From Pirellulales bacterium (GTDB taxonomy: Bacteria > Planctomycetota > Planctomycetia > Pirellulales > JACPPG01), in the NCBI GenBank assembly GCA_036499395.1, contig DASYDW010000040.1:1-41152 (forward strand): a DNA stretch of 41,152 nucleotides. Direction: 5' to 3'. Numbering within the stretch: position 1 is the stretch's first letter; every line of letters begins with the position of its first letter. Positions 8,011 through 14,220 of this stretch are shown one piece after another. The notes under the pieces were generated by a model, which was given only the letters and a program-made list of their open reading frames with translations, was not told the origin of the DNA and ran no database searches. Both the position numbers and the translations under genes were made by a program.

Positions 8011-8060
8011 CCGGCCCGCGATACCCACAATAGTACCCACAATCACGGGTCGCGGGCCGG
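8011..8060. promoter_or_regulatory. Inverted repeat with internal direct repeats beside the attachment site
   Basis: Perfect 11-bp arms CCGGCCCGCGA and TCGCGGGCCGG enclose a 28-nt segment holding two copies of TACCCACAAT (8022-8031 and 8034-8043) with 12-bp periodicity. It lies between the tRNA 3' end and the integrase start. Direct repeats next to a tyrosine-integrase attachment site are typical arm-type binding sites; the outer palindrome could also be an integrase operator or terminator. The function is inferred from position. Confidence 0.6.
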
Positions 8061-8113
8061 CCGAATCGGACTTTCCAGGACATGGTCAACCATGTTTTTT
8101 CGGGAGGTCCGTC

Positions 8114-9175
8114 ATGTCGCGTCGTCATCTTCAAAAGCCTTGGCTCCACGAAGCCAGCGGCTATTTCTGCACCTCCGTCAATCGTCGGCGGGTCTATCTG
8201 GACAAGGACTTCCAGGTCGCCTGCCGCAAGTTGCGGGAGCTTCGGGCCGAGCAAAAACGTGGCGCCGTCACCCGGGACTGGCTCGATGCTCCATTCGCCG
8301 ATTTGGCTGACGAATTCCTCGACGACCTCAAGGCTCGTCGGAAACCGACGACACATCAGAGCTACCGCTACCGGTTGCTGCGCGCCCTGAAGGTGCTGGG
8401 GGGGCAAATCCGCGTCGGCGAACTTCGAAAGCTTCACTTGGCAAAGATTGAACAGCAGTTGAACACCCGGTATAGCCCTACTACGCTCAAGGACACGATT
8501 GCCGCCGTGCAATCGGTTTTCTCCTGGGCTGTGCGCCACGACGTTCTCGTCGATAATCCGCTTGCGGGTTACGTCAAACCTCGCGCCCGGATGCGGACTC
8601 GAGTGATCGAACCATCCGAATTTCGTGCCTTGTTGCGGAATAGCGACGCGGCCTTTCGAAGAGTCCTTGTTTCCTTGCGGCTTACCGGATGCCGGCCGGG
8701 CGAACTTCGTAAGCTGAAATGGGAATGGGTCGACCTCGAACAGGGAGTCTGGATACTCCCTGACCACAAAACGATCACGACTCAGCGGCAGCCAAAACCA
8801 CGAGTCATTCCGCTCCCCGACGCGATATGGAAGCTTTGCCGCTGGCTGGCCCGCGCCAACCACCAGCCAAGCGACCGAGTGTTTCGTAATGCTCGCGGCA
8901 AGCCATATTCGAAAGACTGCCTCTGCCGAAAGATGGATCGCATCCGTATGCGTTCGGGCCTCGGCCTTAAAGCCGGCGAGCGATTGGTCCTCTATAGCGC
9001 TCGCCATACCTTTGCTACGGAGACATCGGGGGCGATTAGTGATATCGAACTCGCGGAACTGCTTGGACAAACCGATACCCGCACCACTCGGCGTTACGTC
9101 CATTTCAACGTCGCCCGTTTACGGGAGATTCAACGACGGGCTCAGGCTGGTCGGCAAGCTCAGGGAAATGCCTGA
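8114..9175 (+). CDS. Tyrosine recombinase (phage-type integrase)
   Basis: Catalyses integration and, with an accessory factor, excision of the element at tRNA-Ala. The 353-aa protein has an N-terminal arm-binding region, a SAM-like core-binding domain (about 58-150) and a catalytic domain (about 165-345). Active-site residues visible are Arg194 in TGCRPGELRKLKW, a Lys near 219, Arg297-His298 in YSARHTFATE, and the nucleophile Tyr328 in TRRYVHF. The usual HxxR first histidine is Tyr and the later H/W position reads Gln (LLGQTDTRTT), both tolerated variants but worth noting. GGGAGGT precedes the ATG at good spacing. Its 3' end overlaps the convergent HTH gene by about 70 bp. Confidence 0.95.
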   Translation: MSRRHLQKPWLHEASGYFCTSVNRRRVYLDKDFQVACRKLRELRAEQKRGAVTRDWLDAPFADLADEFLDDLKARRKPTTHQSYRYRLLRALKVLGGQIRVGELRKLHLAKIEQQLNTRYSPTTLKDTIAAVQSVFSWAVRHDVLVDNPLAGYVKPRARMRTRVIEPSEFRALLRNSDAAFRRVLVSLRLTGCRPGELRKLKWEWVDLEQGVWILPDHKTITTQRQPKPRVIPLPDAIWKLCRWLARANHQPSDRVFRNARGKPYSKDCLCRKMDRIRMRSGLGLKAGERLVLYSARHTFATETSGAISDIELAELLGQTDTRTTRRYVHFNVARLREIQRRAQAGRQAQGNA

Positions 9176-9443
9176 ACGCCGCCGGTGTGCCACGTGTTCG
9201 ACGTTGCGGACGAGCTGCCGCCTCCTCCGCCAGCGCGCCGGTAGCCCATCGCTGCTCGGCAGCATGAACGACTGCCAATGGAATCTTGGTGGTGGCACCG
9301 TAGCGACCGGCGGACGGTATCTCGAATGTCCCTGGAAGTTCCCCCTTGTCTACAAGTGTCCGCACGCGCGAGACACTCACACTCCAGCGCCGCGCCAGTT
9401 GGCCAATCGTTAGAGCTTCGGATTGTGTCTTCGCACGTGGCAT
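9105..9443 (-). CDS. Helix-turn-helix protein, possible excisionase/regulator
   Basis: The 112-aa product begins with a MerR/excisionase-like helix-turn-helix, LTIGQLARRWSVSVSRVRTL, followed by VDKGELPGTFEI, the usual wing of small recombination directionality factors. The C-terminal half is a basic/proline-rich tail (ARPQRRTRG) without a domain. It converges on the integrase and overlaps its 3' end, an arrangement that could couple the two by antisense transcription. No ribosome-binding site is seen. An excisionase role is inferred from position and fold only. Confidence 0.65.
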   Translation of the reverse strand: MPRAKTQSEALTIGQLARRWSVSVSRVRTLVDKGELPGTFEIPSAGRYGATTKIPLAVVHAAEQRWATGALAEEAAARPQRRTRGTPAAFRHFPELADQPEPVVESPVNGRR

Positions 9444-9519
9444 GAAAGTTTGTAGGAAACGTCGAGTAACGATTTAGGGCGTCCGCACATCCCTTCGGAT
9501 TGACACAGGATTCGACTTT

Positions 9520-9960
9520 CTAGGGTTGAACGCGATGGTCCGTTTTCCTTGACTTCCCACTGACCATCGGAGGGCAGCCATCCACAATCCAATCTTCAAT
9601 GTCCGATAGGCGCCAGCGAATCGTTTTGCGGATGCGGACGGGTGCCGGTATTAGGCCTGCTGCCTGAAAACGCCAGAGAGACCGTTTGGAGACGTGCAAC
9701 AAAGTCGCCAACTGTTCAACAGTGACCAAGATCGTGTCTGGCGTTACCCCAATGCCCTTAAGAGAAACTCGCACCCTATTTAAAGCTTCAGCGGGACGTT
9801 TGGGAGGCGAGTCGTCCGAAGAGTGCTTGCGCCACGGCGGCTCAAGCTGTTCATTCGAAACCATGATTTGCTGGCATCGAGGGCAAGACGATTGCGATAG
9901 ATGTGCAAACCATTTCGCATCACAGCGATCGCAAACGAAATACCGCGAAGACGGGTTCAT
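9520..9960 (-). CDS. Zinc-ribbon plus AlpA/HTH_17-type DNA-binding protein
   Basis: Two modules are visible. The N-terminus has a four-cysteine ribbon (Cys10, Cys13 in CDRC; Cys26, Cys29 in CPRC). After a charged linker comes an AlpA/excisionase-like helix-turn-helix, VTVEQLATLLHVSKRSLWRF, then the wing AAGLIPAPVRIRKTIRWRLS and IEDWI, a classic ending of this family. The HTH type is typical of integrase-linked directionality factors and phage regulators. Together with the preceding HTH gene it gives the element two candidate excision regulators. There is no clear Shine-Dalgarno site. Confidence 0.75.
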   Translation of the reverse strand: MNPSSRYFVCDRCDAKWFAHLSQSSCPRCQQIMVSNEQLEPPWRKHSSDDSPPKRPAEALNRVRVSLKGIGVTPDTILVTVEQLATLLHVSKRSLWRFQAAGLIPAPVRIRKTIRWRLSDIEDWIVDGCPPMVSGKSRKTDHRVQP

Positions 9961-10001
9961 GATTACAAAGCAGGTTCAGTTTAATCGCTTCGATTCCTGA
10001 G

Positions 10002-10265
10002 TTACCGCTCCATGTCCCGCGTCTGCTCACGTTCGCTGGCCCTGCTGTCGTACCGATCCAAAAAATCCTGAAAGGACGAATGGCCTTGAGCCTGTTCGGT
10101 CACCATTTGCGGAGTGGGATTACCAAGCGTGCCAGGCTCTTCCACCGTTCGGATGCTGCTCGGGAGTGCTTGTAGCGCTTGACTGAATTCCTTGCTTCCT
10201 TGCCTGAGGGCTGCATACAGGGGCGCACTGAAGGCCGGACGCTCGCTGGGTTTGTTGTTCGCCAT
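10002..10265 (-). CDS. 87-aa protein at the end of the transfer operon
   Basis: Start chosen at MANNKPSERP because TAGGAGAA lies seven bases before that ATG; the longer frame upstream overlaps the membrane-protein gene. The product is polar and helix-prone with a C-terminal region FQDFLDRYDSRASEREQTRD. No family recognised. It begins 10 bp after the membrane-protein stop, so it is almost certainly co-translated with the coupling ATPase group, and could be a small cytosolic transfer accessory. Confidence 0.75.
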   Translation of the reverse strand: MANNKPSERPAFSAPLYAALRQGSKEFSQALQALPSSIRTVEEPGTLGNPTPQMVTEQAQGHSSFQDFLDRYDSRASEREQTRDMER

Positions 10266-10275
10266 ATCGATTCTC

Positions 10276-10836
10276 CTATGAGTTTCGTTGTTTAAATCGA
10301 TCCAGTAGTTGCTGCATTTCGATTTCGGCATCACGCATGTTCTGAAGCCGTTTGCGACGGATTTCACTGTTGATGGCGGTTTTGAACAGCAGGCTGAAAA
10401 AGCCCAGGAACACAAAGTGGCCAACAGCCTGATCGAATTGACACAGGTATGAGCCAAGTGGGAAGCAAACGAATGCCTCCCAGATCTTGGCCGTGTCCTC
10501 TCTACGCACAAATGGGACGAGGAATCCAAGCCAGGGATAGCCCTCGTAACGGCTATGCGCGCGCCAACCGAAGCGCACGCGGATGAAAGTGACGATTCGT
10601 TGCAGTGCCAAAGCGACGAACCAAACCTCTCCGAACAGAAAGACAGCCGGGCTATTGCTGTAGCACAGGTAAGCGAAGATGACGCCCAACGCCGCCAGTC
10701 CGTTAGCGCCGAGTGCCTCGACGCCGAAGCTATGACGGGTAAAGACTGTCATGCAGGTCGCGTGTCCGCTCACCAGCAGATAGAGCCAATGGAAGCCGCC
10801 ACGAATATCGGGGCCATTGTTTGATTGTGGTTGCAT
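10276..10836 (-). CDS. Polytopic membrane protein next to the coupling ATPase
   Basis: The 186-aa product has about four hydrophobic segments (LAALGVIFAYLCYS, VFLFGEVWFVALALQRIV, IWEAFVCFPLGSYL and AVGHFVFLGFFSLLF) and a charged cytoplasmic tail, EIRRKRLQNMRDAEIEMQQL. The ATG lies 3 bp after the stop of the coupling ATPase. That ATPase lacks its own membrane helices, so this protein is a good candidate for its missing membrane anchor. This is inference from operon order; I recognise no family, and the four-helix topology differs from the usual two-helix VirD4 N-terminus. Confidence 0.75.
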   Translation of the reverse strand: MQPQSNNGPDIRGGFHWLYLLVSGHATCMTVFTRHSFGVEALGANGLAALGVIFAYLCYSNSPAVFLFGEVWFVALALQRIVTFIRVRFGWRAHSRYEGYPWLGFLVPFVRREDTAKIWEAFVCFPLGSYLCQFDQAVGHFVFLGFFSLLFKTAINSEIRRKRLQNMRDAEIEMQQLLDRFKQRNS

Positions 10837-10839
10837 GGC

Positions 10840-12285
10840 TCAGCCCTGACGAAAGGTGACAGGAATCCAGTTCTCGCCTGAGGCAAACGGCTCTCCGGAG
10901 CGTGTTAAGATCCCGTCGCAGAGGAAATCGTTACGAGGCCCGCCGGTGCGCAGGCCATTCAGAAAAACGCCCGTCTGCAACACCGGCTCATAGTGGGACG
11001 AGAAGCTCCCGGAGAACCGCGAAAAGCCTACGAGTTCATCAAAGATGTCCGTCGCTGGCTGCAACGAGCCGCCAACGAGCATTTCCAAACGATTTCCCAG
11101 TAGACCACTCGCCCATTGAGCAGTCTCAATGTCCCCTAACGCATGAAAAATACGATGGCTGAAGTTTGCAAGGAGAGCTTGGGCTTGATGGCCATTCTCT
11201 CCTTTGAGGGCACTGTAAAAGGAAGGCAGAGATTGGGCGAGGAACACCAAGCAACCAAGATGTGAGCGGCACTGCGCGACATAGTGGCTGTCAAAACTGT
11301 TTACGAATTCCGCAGCTTCATCACACCAGCAGACATGAAAGAAATCGTCGGTGTTTGCCTGACGGCGTAGCACTGCGAGCTGAGTCAAATACTTCCAGCC
11401 GGCGTTGATAAGGCGCCCCATGTCGCCAAACCGTGCCGGAGGAGTATTCACCAATACCCATTTGCCCTTTTCGAGCATGATCTCCGTACCGACATTGCTT
11501 GTCGTCGACACCAGCTCGCGGACGAGCCCGGTATTAAAGACGTGAAGAAGGCCAAGCGCGCCGGTTAAAATCGACGACCGCGTGCGATCTGCCATAGCTA
11601 CAAACTCGGTGAGCCAATAATCGGCTGCCAACTCGAAGTCATGCGATTCCATTGCCGTTTTCTCGCTGTCGAAAGCATCATTGAGACAGCGACAATGAAA
11701 GCCTGCCTTCCAAGCGGTGTCATGAAGTTGTGCGCGGTCGAATGCAGCCGAAACAATGAAGCGCTGGATCTCCGGCGCCAAAATAGCGCGACGCGCCAGC
11801 TTGAGTACCTCCACAGCGTTATGGATCATGCGTTCTGTTTCGCGTTCCCAGAACGCACTATCCTCTCCTCGTCCTCTTTGATCTCCAGCACGTAACGTCT
11901 CGCCGATGGTTGTCATGCAGCGAGTGATTTCGCGCGTCGAACCGTGTTTCGCCGCCTCCGCTAGAAAGTTGAAGCGCAACGGGCTTTTGTCGGCGTCGAA
12001 CACGAGCAGGTCTTGCTGTCGTCCAGCGGCCGCGAAGACGCCATGCCACATGGCTACGTCTTCGGGCTTGGGAATAAGAATAAGGCCGCAGCTTTTCGGA
12101 TGAGCGACAATGGCACGGCTAACTCGAAAGCCGGAGGCTGAAGTCTTGCCGCCGCCGCTACGTGATACCACCAGCAGTCCGCCATTGAGCAGGTCGCGTA
12201 CCCGATAGGCGTCACGCGCCGACCAGCGGAGAAGCTCGGAATCCAGCGGATCGGCATTTCTACGAAATCGTTTTAGCCAAGACAT
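10840..12285 (-). CDS. VirD4/TraG-type coupling ATPase lacking membrane helices
   Basis: Type IV coupling proteins dock the relaxase-DNA complex to a secretion channel and are hexameric RecA-fold ATPases. Seen here: Walker A SRSGGGKT (41-48), Walker B CWCDEAAEF (319-327), and the Gln-Ser motif AQS (350-352). The TraG/TraD DEAAEF form is typical. I use the start MSWLKR, with GAGGATG upstream and only 4 bp after the parB-like stop; the longer frame would overlap that gene. At 481 aa it lacks the N-terminal transmembrane pair of VirD4/TraD. The next gene encodes a membrane protein that may substitute. Substrate specificity cannot be told. Confidence 0.9.
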   Translation of the reverse strand: MSWLKRFRRNADPLDSELLRWSARDAYRVRDLLNGGLLVVSRSGGGKTSASGFRVSRAIVAHPKSCGLILIPKPEDVAMWHGVFAAAGRQQDLLVFDADKSPLRFNFLAEAAKHGSTREITRCMTTIGETLRAGDQRGRGEDSAFWERETERMIHNAVEVLKLARRAILAPEIQRFIVSAAFDRAQLHDTAWKAGFHCRCLNDAFDSEKTAMESHDFELAADYWLTEFVAMADRTRSSILTGALGLLHVFNTGLVRELVSTTSNVGTEIMLEKGKWVLVNTPPARFGDMGRLINAGWKYLTQLAVLRRQANTDDFFHVCWCDEAAEFVNSFDSHYVAQCRSHLGCLVFLAQSLPSFYSALKGENGHQAQALLANFSHRIFHALGDIETAQWASGLLGNRLEMLVGGSLQPATDIFDELVGFSRFSGSFSSHYEPVLQTGVFLNGLRTGGPRNDFLCDGILTRSGEPFASGENWIPVTFRQG

Positions 12286-12289
12286 GAGA

Positions 12290-13102
12290 TCATCCTCGCG
12301 CCTGGTCGCGCGTGACTTTAAGAAAGGTGGAGAAAGAGAGAGCCTGAGCACGAGCCTTTTTGGCTTTCACCAGCGCGGCTTCGCAGGAAGAGATAAAACC
12401 TTCAAAATCGAGTGGCTCGCCAGTTACGGTAATTGACCGGCCGTTGTCTAAGGTTACGACTGCGCGCTTTGCGGCCGGAGCAGAAGCGAGCTGGCCCGGC
12501 TTTTGCAACCGTTTGGCAGTTCGCGCAACGCCGTCGCGTTGTAGTCGGCCTTGGACGACTTCGTTCGCAAGGGCCGCTTGGCGTTCCACATCGGATACCT
12601 TGGCAATCTCATAGGCGGCATTCAGACCGATGAGGCCTGCGCCAACCTGTTCCAAAATTGCTTCCGGTAGTTTCAGGATCGTCAGGAGCTTGGTGATCGT
12701 CGTCTCGGACAGTTGCAGGCGTCGCGCCACTTCCGCTGCACTGTGGCCGCTCAACCGCAGCAGCTTGGCGATATTTCGTGCCCGATCGGGAATTGAAACA
12801 TCCGTACGGATGGAGTTCGCAACCAGCTGTGTCTCGATGTCCTCCGCTTCGCTGAGTGTCCGCTCTTCAATGATGGCATTGAGAGTTGTCCAGCCGAGTT
12901 TTTGGGCAGCCAGCCAGCGATGCATTCCGTCCTGGCCATCGTAGCCGTGCGCTGCATGACAGACGCGGATCGGAACCAGTTGGCCATGAATGTGCAGACT
13001 GGATGCGTAGATATTGACGCGAGATTCGTCGATCGACGAGCGAATATTCTTGTCCCACCGAATTGCTCCCAACGGAATCTCTTGGACTTGAGCCGTGGCC
13101 AT
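12290..13102 (-). CDS. ParB/KorB-like DNA-binding protein
   Basis: The 270-aa protein has a ParB/Srx-type N-terminal domain: GQLVPIRV (40-47), the GYDGQDGMHRWLAAQKLGW box (53-71), and QLVANSIRTDVSIPDRA (92-108). A helix-turn-helix follows, GHSAAEVARRLQLSETTITK (119-138). ParB-type proteins bind CTP and centromere-like sites; the KorB subgroup represses plasmid operons. No ParA is visible nearby, which favours a regulatory (KorB-like) role. In the family box the usual double Arg (GERR) is replaced by DGMHR, so CTP chemistry may differ. The start follows CTAAGGAGC. Confidence 0.85.
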   Translation of the reverse strand: MATAQVQEIPLGAIRWDKNIRSSIDESRVNIYASSLHIHGQLVPIRVCHAAHGYDGQDGMHRWLAAQKLGWTTLNAIIEERTLSEAEDIETQLVANSIRTDVSIPDRARNIAKLLRLSGHSAAEVARRLQLSETTITKLLTILKLPEAILEQVGAGLIGLNAAYEIAKVSDVERQAALANEVVQGRLQRDGVARTAKRLQKPGQLASAPAAKRAVVTLDNGRSITVTGEPLDFEGFISSCEAALVKAKKARAQALSFSTFLKVTRDQARG

Positions 13103-13112
13103 GGAATGCTCC

Positions 13113-13400
13113 TTAGGAGTGACGGCCATCGCCGGCTCGATAGGCGGCAATCGCGGACGAGGCGCCGGCGACGATCGCCCCTAGGTCATCGACTATGCCG
13201 AACGGCCCCAAGAAGGCTTCGGGGATAACATCTATCGGAGATATGACATAGACGCCACAGAACAGGGCAAAGACCCAGCCGACGATCTGGACGAGCATGT
13301 CCCGCAACGGGCTATGCGGAAGCGAAATGAGAATCATCAATGCCAGGAATAGGACCGTGCCACACGTCGCCATAAGAGAAAGCATGTCGAAAAAGTTCAT
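13113..13400 (-). CDS. DUF1232 (YkvA-like) small membrane protein
   Basis: The 95-aa product has two membrane helices (about 9-28 and 38-58) followed by the DUF1232 signature SPIDVIPEAFLGPFGIVDDL (about 54-73). Family function is unknown; members are short membrane proteins found in chromosomes and mobile elements. AAGGTGATTT precedes the ATG. It lies 10 bp upstream of the ParB-like gene and is part of the same minus-strand operon. The presence of a membrane protein here adds a second possible partner for the soluble coupling ATPase. Confidence 0.85.
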   Translation of the reverse strand: MNFFDMLSLMATCGTVLFLALMILISLPHSPLRDMLVQIVGWVFALFCGVYVISPIDVIPEAFLGPFGIVDDLGAIVAGASSAIAAYRAGDGRHS

Positions 13401-13505
13401 AAATCACCTTTAGGGGCTTAGTCGTGTCGCGTTGACGCTCTTGCGAAGTACAAAGCGGCCAAGACGCGGGCAATCTTGGCATTACCCACGTCTCAGCCCC
13501 GAGGA

Positions 13506-13583
13506 TCAGGGACTCACCGGGCCACCGGCGATGATCCAGACGATAATCGTCCCGATCACATGCGCTACGATCGCTTCGATCAT
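13506..13583 (-). CDS. 25-aa membrane peptide with strong ribosome-binding site
   Basis: A short frame reads MIEAIVAHVIGTIIVWIIAG and continues GPVSP before TGA. Almost the whole peptide is one hydrophobic helix with a single acidic residue near the N-terminus. The Shine-Dalgarno AAAAGGAG lies 7 bases before the ATG, better than that of most genes in the window. It sits between the 130-aa gene and the DUF1232 gene in the same direction, so it fits inside the transfer operon. The function is unknown; small hydrophobic peptides can be toxins, membrane-complex subunits or regulators. Confidence 0.6.
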   Translation of the reverse strand: MIEAIVAHVIGTIIVWIIAGGPVSP

Positions 13584-13724
13584 GGCGATGCTCCTTTTGC
13601 AGGGTGTCTTCGCCCTCCGGTGTGCCGCAACCGTTGCGGCAATCTGCACCAACGGCGATCGTTCTCATGTCGCGACGTTTGTCGCAACGCGAGTGTCTTT
13701 TAGCAAACCGATCGAAAAGGCCTC

Positions 13725-13751
13725 GGACTGCGCACGAATCGTGCGCAGTCC
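13725..13751. promoter_or_regulatory. Perfect 13-bp palindrome (hairpin or operator)
   Basis: GGACTGCGCACGA, one central base, then TCGTGCGCAGTCC: a perfect inverted repeat. Read on the minus strand it follows the stop of the 130-aa gene and is followed by GAGGCCTTTTC, so it could be a terminator. The 1-nt centre and GC-rich arms also suit a dimeric DNA-binding protein such as the ParB/KorB-like product. The rest of the 13401-13776 spacer, apart from the 25-aa gene, shows nothing else. Confidence 0.6.
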
Positions 13752-13776
13752 GGCAGACCAAGGAAATAAGAAGGTG

Positions 13777-14169
13777 TTAGGGCGCTCGTCTTCCCAGTGA
13801 TGCTTCTGCCTGAGCCTGGGCAGCTTTTTCCAAGCCCCGCAGCGTTTCTTCGGCGTGCTTGCGCCCTGGCGAAATCGCGAAAAACTGATAGTCGTCGGTG
13901 AGAGCCGCCCGGAGGTCTGCCAGGCTATTCTGCGGGTAGGGATCTGGCCGACCCAGCGCCAAATCTAAGGTCTTCGCGATCAGCGCCGTCTCGTTGGCGC
14001 GCATGGCGACATAGATAGCGCCGTTCAAATCTTCGTCAGAAAGATTCGATTCACGGCCCGCGTATGCCGGATGAAGCCGCGGATTGGCGGCAAGAACGGC
14101 CTCACGACCGAGCTGATCGCTCGGAATCTTGAGCCTAAGAAGGTCGTAACGCGATTTGTCCGTAGCCAT
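13777..14169 (-). CDS. Uncharacterised 130-aa protein
   Basis: No family recognised. The product is soluble, helix-rich and charged (for instance LGREAVLAANPRLHPAYAGR and a helix with ETALIAKTLDLALG), ending in an alanine/glutamine-rich tail, KAAQAQAEASLGRR. It is 51 bp downstream of the HEAT-repeat gene and upstream of the transfer operon. Its stop is followed by the perfect palindrome, so it may form its own unit or end the HEAT-gene transcript. Length and composition fit a small accessory protein of the element. Confidence 0.6.
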   Translation of the reverse strand: MATDKSRYDLLRLKIPSDQLGREAVLAANPRLHPAYAGRESNLSDEDLNGAIYVAMRANETALIAKTLDLALGRPDPYPQNSLADLRAALTDDYQFFAISPGRKHAEETLRGLEKAAQAQAEASLGRRAP

Positions 14170-14220
14170 CGCAACAAAGGAGTTGTTCGCCGATGGCTAT
14201 AGCGCGATACGAGGACCTTG

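Noticed and set aside
7844..9103. Long minus-strand frame ending with a tRNA-like stretch (SRTLDLCIANAALSQLSYRP)
   Set aside because: It is antisense to tRNA-Ala and the integrase; this peptide is a well-known artefact of translating tRNA-Ala in reverse.
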